Shown here piece after piece: positions 33,423-41,361 of a DNA stretch of 64,000 bases. The position numbers and the translations under genes were made by a program. This DNA comes from an uncultured Hyphomonas sp. (GTDB taxonomy: Bacteria; Pseudomonadota; Alphaproteobacteria; Caulobacterales; Hyphomonadaceae), in contig NZ_OY781472.1 of the NCBI RefSeq assembly GCF_963677035.1, positions 2,790,001-2,854,000 on the forward strand, in the 5' to 3' direction. The first letter of the stretch is position 1. Each line of letters opens with the position of its first letter. The notes under the pieces were generated by a model. It made no database searches, had not been told where the DNA came from, and was given only the letters and a program-made list of their open reading frames with translations.

Positions 33423-33985
33423 CGCGCGACGCAGGTTTCACGCTCATAGAAATGCTGGTCGCTCTGGCGCTGACCTCGATGATCGCGGTTGCAGGATCGA
33501 CCTTGCTCATCGGAACGGTGAGGGCCTCGGACCGGCTTGAGAAAACGACGGAGAGCGTTCGCGATATTGACCTCGCTCACACGCTCATGCGGGACGATTT
33601 TGCAAATATCCGGATGCTGGTCGGGGAGGCTGGACGGCCGGATTATACTTCGGCGCCGTTTGTCGCGTTTGTGCGCGACGGCTGGAGCCACCCGGTTCCG
33701 GAAGACAGTCGCGCTTCGCTTCTGGCGGTGGAATACAAATTCCGGAATGGCACATTGACCCGGCGCGCCTGGCTCCGCCCGGATCCGGCAACGGACACGC
33801 CTCATGTCGACCGTGTGCTCGCCTCCGGCTTGTCGCGCATGACGGCCCGCTATTTCGATGGCCGCGAGTGGTTGCCTGGATGGGAGGCTGGCGCCAAGGA
33901 GTTGCCGGCGGCTGTCGAACTGACGCTGGAATACTCAGACAGGGATGCCATCACCGAACTCTTCGTCGTGGGAGGAGGTGGGTGA
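33419..33985 (+). CDS. gspJ: Minor pseudopilin GspJ
   Basis: 188 residues. Leader MTRDAG before FTLIEMLVALALTSMIAVAGSTLL, followed by the GspJ-type globular domain (ARYFDGREWLPGWEAG, AVELTLEYSDRDAI). It forms the pseudopilus tip with GspI and GspK. Stop overlaps the gspK ATG by one base. Confidence 0.93.
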   Translation: MTRDAGFTLIEMLVALALTSMIAVAGSTLLIGTVRASDRLEKTTESVRDIDLAHTLMRDDFANIRMLVGEAGRPDYTSAPFVAFVRDGWSHPVPEDSRASLLAVEYKFRNGTLTRRAWLRPDPATDTPHVDRVLASGLSRMTARYFDGREWLPGWEAGAKELPAAVELTLEYSDRDAITELFVVGGGG

Positions 33986-34962
33986 TGCGAACCGCTGACA
34001 AGGAACAGGGGGCGAGCCTCCTGTCGGTCCTGGTGATTGTGATGTTGATGTCGGTGGCGGCTGTGGCTGCGACCGATGCACTTGCCCGCTCGGTGCTTGT
34101 CCTCAAATCATCTTCGGCGCGTGCAGAAACCTTCTGGACGGCGCGCGGCGCAGCACAGGCGGCGGGAACCTATCTCACCAAGGCAATGACTCTGAATGAA
34201 GGCGCCCTCAACAGCGAGTCCGAGCTGTTTGCTCAGCCAACCACCTTGCCGGCAGGCAATGGCGTGGTTGTGGTGCAGGCCCATGAAGCATCCAACTGTT
34301 TCAATCTGAACGCCCTGATCAATACTGCCGGTGACGGCGAAGTGAACGATGCATCTCTCCAGTCATTCGATGACCTGCTCGTCGCGGCTGGGTTTGACGA
34401 TGCGGAAGCGGAGTCCCTGGCCCAGAAGCTGGCCGACTGGGTCGATGCAGATGGCTCAACCCGCACTTATGGCGCAGAAGACGGATACTATGCGTCTCAG
34501 GCAGAGCCATATCGTGCTGCGAATACCAAATTGCGCAGCTTAAGCGAATTGAAAGCGATTGCCGGATATGATGCAGAGGCCGTGGCACAAATCGAAAGCC
34601 TGGTGTGCCTTCATCCGGCGGAAGAACAATCTGTGCTCAACATAAATACATTGACCGTGGAGCAGGCGCCCCTTCTCGTCGCGCTGTATTCCAATGAGCT
34701 GTCCATCGATGATGCGCGCGCCATAATTGACGCCCGCCCGACAGGCGGCTGGCTGGACAAGGATGCGTTCGCGCAACAGGACGTAATTATGAAGATTGCG
34801 CCAGATGTCCGGGACGAAATGGCGATTTCGCTGGTGTCGAATTACCTGTCCGCCGATATCAGCGTCGGCACGGGTGGTCTTGTGACTGATTACAGGGCGC
34901 TTTACCGGCGCGCCGAAACCGGGGCCGTCTCTCTGGTCTCTTTGGTTCGGAGGGAATTCTAA
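33985..34962 (+). CDS. gspK: Pseudopilus tip protein GspK
   Basis: 325 residues from the ATG at 33985 preceded by GGAGGAGG; the longer frame is a shadow over gspJ. Leader KEQG before ASLLSVLVIVMLMSVAAVAAT; the +5 position is Ser, in line with GspK lacking the usual Glu. Domains include CFNLNALIN, the long-range helical insert with LAQKLADWVDADGSTRTYGAEDGYY, and LRSLSELKAIAGYDAEAV. The large size and missing Glu5 mark it as the tip pseudopilin. Confidence 0.94.
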   Translation: MRTADKEQGASLLSVLVIVMLMSVAAVAATDALARSVLVLKSSSARAETFWTARGAAQAAGTYLTKAMTLNEGALNSESELFAQPTTLPAGNGVVVVQAHEASNCFNLNALINTAGDGEVNDASLQSFDDLLVAAGFDDAEAESLAQKLADWVDADGSTRTYGAEDGYYASQAEPYRAANTKLRSLSELKAIAGYDAEAVAQIESLVCLHPAEEQSVLNINTLTVEQAPLLVALYSNELSIDDARAIIDARPTGGWLDKDAFAQQDVIMKIAPDVRDEMAISLVSNYLSADISVGTGGLVTDYRALYRRAETGAVSLVSLVRREF

Positions 34963-36065
34963 TGGCGCGTCATCTCATTGCCCTTTTGCCGGCCGAGGGA
35001 GAAGCCTGGCGCTTTGCTGCCGTGGGAGCAGGCGACATCACCCTTTTGCCGCCGCACGAGAAAACGGCGCCGTCTGACGGTGTGACAGTTGTTGTGCCGG
35101 CGACGGAGGTGGCAGTCGCCACAGTTCGCCTGGTTGGTACGCGCCGCGCCGACTGGTTGCGGACAGCACGCTTTGCTGTTGAGGACGATATCTCCGTGCC
35201 GGTGGAGAATCTGCACGCTGCAATTGGGCAGCGGAACGGTGCCGGAGATGAGGGAACCGTCTGCATGGTCGCGCGGGAAGTCATGGACGGCTGGATGCGG
35301 CGCCTGACAGATGCCGGGCTGGAAGATGCCCGTCTGGTCGCCGATGTGACGCTGCTGGGGGCAGACTCACCGCCTCTGGACATGGGCAGCCATATCATCG
35401 TCTGCACCGAAGAGCGCCGGTTCGCTATCGACAAATCCCTGCCATCAGACCTCGTCTCTGCGCTGATACAGCGGGCAGGACAGGAACCAGAGCGGGCGGA
35501 CGATCCCTTGCTGGCGCTCGCGCGCCTCTTCTTGGCAGGCGAAACCGGCATTGATTTGCGGCAGGCTGATTTTGCCCGCAAGGCGGAACTGCCCATTGAC
35601 CTGAAACGCCTCCGCCTTGTGACCGCTCTGGCGGTCGTTTGTGCGCTGGCCTGGGGCGCCTATATGTTTGCCAGTATCCGCTCCATGAACCAGCTTGAGA
35701 CCGTTCTGGATCGTCAGACGCGGGCCAGTTTCGCTGCCATGTATCCGGGACAACCCATCCCGTCGAACATCGTGGCCGCTGTCCGTGAGCGCTCTGGCAG
35801 CGCCGGGATGCCAGTTGCAGGCTTCCGTGAAATGGCCGGGGTCCTCTACGCTGCGCTTGCCAGTCAGGAAGGCGTCCGCCTCTCCAGCCTGCGCTACGAT
35901 GCCGATACGGGGCAATTGCAGGCGAAACTCGTCTATAGCGCCTTCGGGGATGATGAGACCCTCAAGAGCGCGATCGAAACGGGCGGCCTGTCTGTCCGGC
36001 TTGGAGATGCGCGTGTCGAGGATGGCCGGGTTGTTGGCGATTTGATACTGGAGCAGTCATCATGA
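34962..36065 (+). CDS. gspL: Type II secretion protein GspL
   Basis: 367 residues. Actin-like cytoplasmic domain (about 1-205), one membrane helix (LVTALAVVCALAWGAYMFASI, near 215-235) and a ferredoxin-like periplasmic domain (REMAGVLYAALASQEGVRLSSLRYDADTGQLQAKLVY). It recruits GspE to the platform. TAATG overlap with gspK and ATGA overlap with gspM. Confidence 0.92.
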   Translation: MARHLIALLPAEGEAWRFAAVGAGDITLLPPHEKTAPSDGVTVVVPATEVAVATVRLVGTRRADWLRTARFAVEDDISVPVENLHAAIGQRNGAGDEGTVCMVAREVMDGWMRRLTDAGLEDARLVADVTLLGADSPPLDMGSHIIVCTEERRFAIDKSLPSDLVSALIQRAGQEPERADDPLLALARLFLAGETGIDLRQADFARKAELPIDLKRLRLVTALAVVCALAWGAYMFASIRSMNQLETVLDRQTRASFAAMYPGQPIPSNIVAAVRERSGSAGMPVAGFREMAGVLYAALASQEGVRLSSLRYDADTGQLQAKLVYSAFGDDETLKSAIETGGLSVRLGDARVEDGRVVGDLILEQSS

Positions 36066-36535
36066 CGGAATTCTGGTCCGCCCGGTCCGTGCGGGAACGT
36101 CTGTTGATCCTTTTTGCCGGTTTGCTCGCTGCAGCATTGCTTGCCAATCTGCTCGTGGTTCGCCCCTTGCTCACGGCGAAAAGCGATGCCGCTGCATCGC
36201 TGGCCGTTGCCTCACGGACATTGGATGTCGTGTCTGCGGCGCGGCCGGCGTCCAATGCGGGGCTAACGCCAGGCGCTTCGGGTGTCGCGGGCGAAGACCT
36301 GCGTTCGAGGCTGGTCGGCCTCGCTGCACAGCGAGGCATTTCGGTTTCCAGACTGCAATCGAATGAGCGCGGAGCGATTATTATCCAGTTTGACCAGGTT
36401 TCGGTGCAGCAACTGTTCGCCTGGCTGGAAGTTGCCGAGCGTGAGCTCGGGGCGAAGCCTGCGCAGGCGTCGATATTTTCTGATGCGGCAGGCACGGTCC
36501 GCGCCAGTTTCGAGTTCCGGGGAAGCGAATTGTAA
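36062..36535 (+). CDS. gspM: Type II secretion protein GspM
   Basis: 157 residues: short cytoplasmic end (EFWSARSVRERLLI), one membrane helix (LLILFAGLLAAALLANLLVV) and a periplasmic ferredoxin-like domain ending in RASFEFRGSEL. It binds and stabilises GspL. Four-base overlap with gspL, one-base overlap with gspN. Confidence 0.9.
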   Translation: MTEFWSARSVRERLLILFAGLLAAALLANLLVVRPLLTAKSDAAASLAVASRTLDVVSAARPASNAGLTPGASGVAGEDLRSRLVGLAAQRGISVSRLQSNERGAIIIQFDQVSVQQLFAWLEVAERELGAKPAQASIFSDAAGTVRASFEFRGSEL

Positions 36536-37272
36536 TGCGAAAAATTCTGCTCCTCTCAGTGTTCATTGGCGTACTGGTCTTCACGCTTGTGGCCAGTGCT
36601 CCGTTGTCGTTCATTCTCAAGCGATCAGGACTCGTACAGCAGGGCGTGTCCTGGCAGCAGGCACGCGGCACAGTCTGGCACGGTCAGGTGACGGGCCTTG
36701 CTGTACGGGGAGATGCCGTCGGCGCGGTGCAGGAGGACTTCAGTCTCCTGCGAATGATACAAGGCCAACCGGGGCATCTGATCCGCTGGAGTGGTCCGCA
36801 AGGTCAGGGGTCGGCGCTGGCCTCACTGTCTGGTTCCGGCATAAAGGTCCGGAAGGGGCGGGCCGCGATGACATTCGATGCGACTCGTATCTCTTCCGTT
36901 TTTCCGGCTCAGGACGTTTCCCTGCGTTTGTCCAATGTCTCAATTGATGCCACCTCCAGAGGTTGCCAATCGGCCAGCGGCGATGTGCGCACTGATGCGC
37001 TGTCAACGATATCGGCTGTTTACGGAGCGAACTGGCCGGAGCTGGACGGGTCTCTTTCCTGCGTGGAGGGGGAATTGGTCGTTTCAGTCGAAGGCAGGGC
37101 AGCGGATGGAACGCGCATTGCGGCGAGGTCTTCCCTGCAGGGAAATGGCCGGCTGGAGCTTTGGGATGTACCGGATAGTCAGACGAATGCGTTGCTGCTG
37201 GCAGGTTTCACCAATGAAGCAGGGCGGTTTGTCTATATGCAACGGGTATCAAATGGGGAATCTGTCCAGTGA
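36535..37272 (+). CDS. gspN: Type II secretion protein GspN
   Basis: 245 residues: N-terminal membrane helix (ILLLSVFIGVLVFTLVASAPLSFIL) and a beta-rich periplasmic domain starting GVSWQQARGTVWHGQVTGLAVRG, the hallmark of GspN. GspN is absent from many systems and its function is poorly defined. Its stop overlaps the GTG start of the following lipoprotein gene, which therefore belongs to the operon. Confidence 0.88.
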   Translation: MRKILLLSVFIGVLVFTLVASAPLSFILKRSGLVQQGVSWQQARGTVWHGQVTGLAVRGDAVGAVQEDFSLLRMIQGQPGHLIRWSGPQGQGSALASLSGSGIKVRKGRAAMTFDATRISSVFPAQDVSLRLSNVSIDATSRGCQSASGDVRTDALSTISAVYGANWPELDGSLSCVEGELVVSVEGRAADGTRIAARSSLQGNGRLELWDVPDSQTNALLLAGFTNEAGRFVYMQRVSNGESVQ

Positions 37273-37736
37273 ATAAGCTTATCCTTTTGTCCGGGCTCGC
37301 TTTCCTTGGTGCCTGTGCGTCGTCAGGCGCCCCACCGGAAGCCGACGTGCCCACGGGCGCCAGCACCGCTGCGACAGCGTCCCTGCCTGCGCAGACCCTG
37401 GAGCCAGGAACCTGCGGTCTCTTCCTCTGGACGCGTGACGAGCCACGCCATTTTGTCCTGTTCTTCGGGGCCGGGGACACGACAGCCAAGGCGATCATGA
37501 ATGGCCGCCAGCAAACGCTCCGCGTCGATTCTCAGGATGGCGATGTTTTCGGACAATTCCTGACTCGCATGGCGTTCAGCGCGCCGGATGGAGATGACAT
37601 TACGCTGACGATGACGCCCGGAGAGCAGATCGAAGGGGGACGTCGTGTGCCGCTGGCGCGGATGATTTATGACAATGAAGAGGGATGGGAAATCATAACA
37701 CCTCTTACAGGATTGACCGCTTGCCAGCCTGAATGA
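37269..37736 (+). CDS. Small lipoprotein at the end of the type II secretion operon (pilotin candidate)
   Basis: 155 residues from a GTG that overlaps the gspN stop (GTGA). Lipobox LGAC (Cys near 16), a Pro/Ala/Thr-rich linker, then a ~110-residue domain bounded by two cysteines (GTCGLFLWTRDEPRHFVLFFGAG at its start, LTACQPE at its end). I do not recognise the family. Position and architecture (small outer-membrane-type lipoprotein with a likely disulfide) make it a candidate secretin pilotin, as no other pilotin is present, but there is no sequence evidence for GspS or AspS homology. Confidence 0.75.
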   Translation: MNKLILLSGLAFLGACASSGAPPEADVPTGASTAATASLPAQTLEPGTCGLFLWTRDEPRHFVLFFGAGDTTAKAIMNGRQQTLRVDSQDGDVFGQFLTRMAFSAPDGDDITLTMTPGEQIEGGRRVPLARMIYDNEEGWEIITPLTGLTACQPE

Positions 37737-37775
37737 CTTCCCGTTTTCTGTAGTAACTACTACGGTACACAAATA

Positions 37776-37791
37776 ATCCATGATAATGGAT
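37776..37791 (+). promoter_or_regulatory. Dyad ATCCAT-GATA-ATGGAT upstream of the CAP gene
   Basis: Perfect 6-bp arms, 4-bp spacer, ending four bases before the -35 of the downstream gene. Possible activator or repressor site. Confidence 0.4.
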
Positions 37792-37795
37792 CGTG

Positions 37796-37825
37796 TTGAC
37801 ACACAACTGTCACAAAGAATATTGT
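37796..37825 (+). promoter_or_regulatory. Promoter of the CAP-domain gene
   Basis: Consensus TTGACA (37796-37801), 18-base spacer, TATTGT (37820-37825). The predicted transcript start falls at or next to the ATG at 37833, so the mRNA may be leaderless. Confidence 0.5.
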
Positions 37826-37832
37826 GACAGTT
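37805..37832 (+). promoter_or_regulatory. 28-bp inverted repeat between promoter and ATG of the CAP gene
   Basis: Perfect 11-bp arms AACTGTCACAA / TTGTGACAGTT with a 6-bp spacer, ending on the base before the ATG and covering the spacer and -10 of the promoter. This is a strong candidate operator; if transcribed it would form a hairpin over the start codon region. The cognate regulator is unknown. Confidence 0.75.
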
Positions 37833-38657
37833 ATGTTACGTCTCACCTACAAATTTCTGTCCGTTTCGGCGCTGGCCCTTGCGGCTCTGAGCGGTCCTTC
37901 CTTTGCAGAGGCCGATACGGTCTGTGACCTGTCTAATGGATATGCAGCCGCACCAGCGGCTTTCCAGCAGGAAGCAAATGCCTGCCTGAACGGAATTGAC
38001 GGAGTTGAGACGGATGCTGTGCTGGCTGACCAGCTGCTCCGTCTGACCGACGCGCAACGCACCAGCCAGGGCGGGTCTGAACTTTCAACGCTCAGTTCCC
38101 TGAATGAAGCGGCCCGTCTGCACGCGCTCGATATGGCCGTTCGTGGTTATGCATCCCACAAGGATCCGGAAGGCCGTACGCATCTTGATCGTGTCCGGAT
38201 GTTGGAGCGCAGCCGCCTGATCGGTGCATTCGGTGCAAACATCGTCATCGTGAAAGCCGGTGCGTCGGCGGAAGATGTTCAGAAAGTGATCATGGCCGAT
38301 GAGGCGAATGCCGCGAACCTGAAGCGCGACGCGTTCGATCATATGGGCGTGGCCGCTGTTGAAGCGAATGGCGTTCTTTACGTTGTCGAACTCTTCGCCC
38401 GTATCGATGGCCAGCTGAACACACCGGTTCCGATGGTCGCTGCGCCGCGGACAAACCTTGCCGCCAATTATGGCGATCAGTTCGAGCCGGTCGGCTGGTC
38501 TGTGGTCTCGGCCAATGGGGAAACCCTCATGCGCGGAATCGGCAGCAAGATGCCGGCGTCTGTTCCGGAGATTTCCGAAGGCTTCCTCCAGATGGATGTG
38601 GAGCATGGCAACAGTATCTACACGCTGAGAGGCCCGGCGATTTCGTCGTCGCTCTGA
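37833..38657 (+). CDS. Secreted CAP (SCP/PR-1) domain protein
   Basis: 274 residues from the ATG at 37833; a GTG nine bases earlier lies inside the inverted repeat. Signal peptide ends near PSFAEA. The CAP domain shows LNEAARLHALDMAVRGYASHKDPEGRTHLDRVRML (about 95-130), GANIV and VAAVEANGVLYVVELFAR, the usual order of CAP motifs including the cavity histidines. A ~80-residue C-terminal beta region follows. Such proteins are exported; the activity of most bacterial members is not known. It follows the secretion operon directly and precedes the prepilin peptidase gene, so it is a plausible substrate. Confidence 0.88.
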   Translation: MLRLTYKFLSVSALALAALSGPSFAEADTVCDLSNGYAAAPAAFQQEANACLNGIDGVETDAVLADQLLRLTDAQRTSQGGSELSTLSSLNEAARLHALDMAVRGYASHKDPEGRTHLDRVRMLERSRLIGAFGANIVIVKAGASAEDVQKVIMADEANAANLKRDAFDHMGVAAVEANGVLYVVELFARIDGQLNTPVPMVAAPRTNLAANYGDQFEPVGWSVVSANGETLMRGIGSKMPASVPEISEGFLQMDVEHGNSIYTLRGPAISSSL

Positions 38658-38682
38658 CAGACAGCAACAGATTTTTCCAATT

Positions 38683-38716
38683 CGCCCGGGCCCTGTGCCC
38701 GGGCGTTTTCGTTTTG
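38683..38716 (+). terminator. Intrinsic terminator after the CAP gene
   Basis: Stem CGCCCGGG / CCCGGGCG with a 7-base loop, followed by TTTTCGTTTT. Confidence 0.88.
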
Positions 38717-38773
38717 GCCTGATCCTTCTATGCTGGTAGTTCGCTGTCGCGGCCGTGAAGGGGACCGGCATTC

Positions 38774-39238
38774 ATGAATATCGACGTGTTGCTCTGGGGG
38801 CTGGTCCTCCTGCCGGCGCTGGCGGCGCTTGCCTGGATCGACATCCGGACACTGCGTTTGCCGGACCCTTTGACGCTTCCGCTCATCGGGGCCGGATTGG
38901 TTCAGTCCTGGTACTTTACAGGGGATGTCTGGCACGCCCTGATTGGAGCTGGCGCCGGATACCTGTTCTTCCTGGCGATTGAGAAGGGGTACAAGGCGCT
39001 GCGTGGTCAGGATGGGCTGGGCCGCGGCGACGCCAAGCTGCTCGCCGCAGGCGGGGCCTGGTGCGGCTGGATCGGCCTTCCCTGGATCGTGCTGATCGCG
39101 AGCAGTTCAGGTCTCGTCTTTGCCGGCACGCTCACGCTGCTGGGGCGCCGGCCCGCCGGCATGATGCCGTTTGGCCCGTTCCTGGCTTTCGGGATGACGG
39201 TGGTCTGGCTCGGGCAATTGGGGCTGGGACGGATCTGA
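38774..39238 (+). CDS. Minimal A24 prepilin peptidase (GspO-like)
   Basis: 154 residues, all membrane helices of the A24 aspartic protease core. Active-site Asp in AWIDIRTLRLPD (about 21-32) and the GxGD site in GLGRGDAKLLAAGGAW (about 79-94). It lacks the N-terminal zinc/N-methyltransferase domain of PilD/GspO (usually ~250-290 residues), so it would cleave the GspG-K leaders but not methylate them, like the CpaA/TadV type. Its position just after the secretion genes supports a role there; a Tad pilus role cannot be excluded. Confidence 0.85.
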   Translation: MNIDVLLWGLVLLPALAALAWIDIRTLRLPDPLTLPLIGAGLVQSWYFTGDVWHALIGAGAGYLFFLAIEKGYKALRGQDGLGRGDAKLLAAGGAWCGWIGLPWIVLIASSSGLVFAGTLTLLGRRPAGMMPFGPFLAFGMTVVWLGQLGLGRI

Positions 39239-39301
39239 CGGGGGGCCAGATCAGGGCAGCCCCGGATTGATGCGTCGATGGTTGAGACTTAAGAGCTGGA
39301 T

Positions 39302-39982
39302 ATGACGGAAACGCGGATCAAACCAAGACAAGACCGGCGCACCGCGATCCTTGATGCGGCAGAGGAGCAATTCGCCAGGCATGGATATGATGGCGTGACG
39401 CTGCGCGCCATCGCCAAACATGCCGGTGTGGATGTGGCGTTGTCCAATTACTATTTCGGCCCCAAGCGGGACCTGTTCGACGCCGTACTGGTCCGCCGCG
39501 CCGAGATTCTGAACCAGATGCGCCTGAACCAGCTTGATGAATGCCTGGCAGGCAGCGACCAGCTGCCTTCGGTGGAGGCGATCATCCGTGCCTATCTGCG
39601 TCCCTTGCTGACGGGCAGCCATGTGCAGGAAGAAGGCTGGAAAAACTATTACGCGCTGATCGCCTATGTGAACAATTCTCCCGAATGGGGCGGCCAGCTG
39701 ATGACGCAGTTTTTCGATCCGCTGGTTGACCGGTTTATGGAGGCGTTCCGTCTGGCCTTGCCGGGGATCGAAGACCGGGACCTGTACTGGGCCTATCATT
39801 GCCTGTCGGGCGCGCTGACGCTGACCTTCGCCCAGACCGGACGCATCGATCATCTTTCCGGCGGTTTGTGCCGTTCGAATGATCTGGCGGATGCCTATGA
39901 GCACATGGTGAAATTCACCGCTGCGGGGTTCGAATCCTTCCGTAGGTTGAACCCGGCCAAACCGGAACAGGGCGGCGCGTGA
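39302..39982 (+). CDS. TetR-family regulator
   Basis: 226 residues. HTH region RRTAILDAAEEQFARHGYDGVTLRAIAKHAGVDVALSNYYFGPKRDLFDAVL (about 11-63), then a helical domain. The ALSNYYFGPK recognition helix end is typical of the subgroup with a TetR_C-type domain of ~150 residues. It lies alone between the peptidase and a lipoprotein gene on the same strand; targets are unknown. Confidence 0.88.
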   Translation: MTETRIKPRQDRRTAILDAAEEQFARHGYDGVTLRAIAKHAGVDVALSNYYFGPKRDLFDAVLVRRAEILNQMRLNQLDECLAGSDQLPSVEAIIRAYLRPLLTGSHVQEEGWKNYYALIAYVNNSPEWGGQLMTQFFDPLVDRFMEAFRLALPGIEDRDLYWAYHCLSGALTLTFAQTGRIDHLSGGLCRSNDLADAYEHMVKFTAAGFESFRRLNPAKPEQGGA

Positions 39983-40089
39983 CACGGTTACTGTTGCGGT
40001 GGCGTTAAATCTGTTGTGAATTGAATCTTCAGGGGAAAGACGGGCGCGCCCGGCTGCGAATACGGCCGGTCTGGAGTGAGGAATCAGTC

Positions 40090-41358
40090 TTGGGAAAACG
40101 ACGCAGTCTGCTGGCGTTCACGGCATTGATTGGTGCAAGCACGGCGCTGACGGGGTGCCTGACAAGAAGCATAAACACGCGGCCGCCGGTGGTTTCCGAC
40201 GGTATGGGCTCAGACCTGCGCGTGATGCTGGATGACAGTTGCGTGCCGGAAGAGACCCGCGGACCGGGAGACCGTACGCTGGGATTCGGCCAGGAACTGG
40301 CGCTTCAGGCGGGCATGCTCATGTTCGATTCTGTCGGGGCATGGTTGCAGCAGATGGGAGCACCGAAGATCGATCGCAGCACGGGAGTCGTGAGCGGCAA
40401 GCTGTTTACCAGCCCGGACATGATGGAGTTCAACCGCGAGGTTGCCTGTGTTCACGTGATCCGGAGCGGGTTTGATCCGTCCGGGCCTGCGTTTGGCAAC
40501 GCGCCGCCAGAGTTTCTGGCGGAGTGGAGCCGTCTTGGCCTTGTCTCCCGGCCATCCTTCTATGCTGAGATCCGCCTCGTGCCGGATGATGAGCGATCTG
40601 GATATTTCACCGGGGAGCTTCTGAAAGTCGTATCGAATGAGTTCGAGCGGCAGGCGCGCTATGATTCGCGTGACTATCTTGTCGTGCTGGACTTTGAGCG
40701 GCCCGAACCGCGCACCTATGTCCAGTTCACGCCGGAAGGCGCGGTGGAGTTTCACGACGCATCGGGGTTCGCGCGGGGCGTATTCAAGTTTCCTGAGCTG
40801 AAGCGTGGCGAGTATATTTCCGGTGCCGCTGCGACCGGTCTTGAGACGGGCTGGATGCCGCTCGATTATTCCGGTGTCGACCGGGATTCCGGTATTTTCA
40901 ACCTGTTCGTCGATGTGCTGGAGCTGAAGCGCGGGGATCCGCTGCTTTCCGATATTGGCTCGCTGCTACGGTCCAATGCCGTGCAGGCTGCGGCTGAGGA
41001 AGAGTTGCGCAAGCAGATCGACAAGGAAGGCACACGCGAGGTCAAGGAAGAGGAGCGGGCGGACGAATTGCTCGCGCAACGCGGACTTGAACGCGCACTC
41101 CGGCGGGCCGTGCTGGATCTGCGGCGGACGCTCGCGGAGGAGGACATAAGTTCAGACTACCTGATTGCCTCGCGTGACGATGTGGAAGATGCGCTGTTCG
41201 ACATCGAGCACCGTTTCAACTGGCGTGGGCCAAAGCCGGAAGACCGGATTGATGAGGCCGAAACCCTGCTGGAGGAGGCCGACGTTCGCGTTGAAGCGCT
41301 TCTGGAGGAAGAGCTGGCCGTTGAAGAGCCCGAGGACGAGTTCGACGATCAGTTCTGA
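40090..41358 (+). CDS. Acidic coiled-coil lipoprotein of unknown function
   Basis: 422 residues from a TTG at 40090 (GAGGA seven bases upstream); the frame opens at 40021, but the signal sequence GKRRSLLAFTALIGASTALTGC begins right after this TTG, with lipobox Cys near 23. The middle part has no recognised family. The C-terminal ~160 residues (from about 265) are strongly charged helices (EEELRKQIDKEGTREVKEEE) with a very acidic end (EPEDEFDDQF). Its stop is three bases from the stop of a convergent protease gene. Confidence 0.7.
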   Translation: MGKRRSLLAFTALIGASTALTGCLTRSINTRPPVVSDGMGSDLRVMLDDSCVPEETRGPGDRTLGFGQELALQAGMLMFDSVGAWLQQMGAPKIDRSTGVVSGKLFTSPDMMEFNREVACVHVIRSGFDPSGPAFGNAPPEFLAEWSRLGLVSRPSFYAEIRLVPDDERSGYFTGELLKVVSNEFERQARYDSRDYLVVLDFERPEPRTYVQFTPEGAVEFHDASGFARGVFKFPELKRGEYISGAAATGLETGWMPLDYSGVDRDSGIFNLFVDVLELKRGDPLLSDIGSLLRSNAVQAAAEEELRKQIDKEGTREVKEEERADELLAQRGLERALRRAVLDLRRTLAEEDISSDYLIASRDDVEDALFDIEHRFNWRGPKPEDRIDEAETLLEEADVRVEALLEEELAVEEPEDEFDDQF

Positions 41359-41361
41359 CGG

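Noticed and set aside
37824..37832. GTG at 37824 as start of the CAP gene
   Set aside because: Lies inside the inverted repeat and -10 region; ATG 37833 gives a normal signal peptide.
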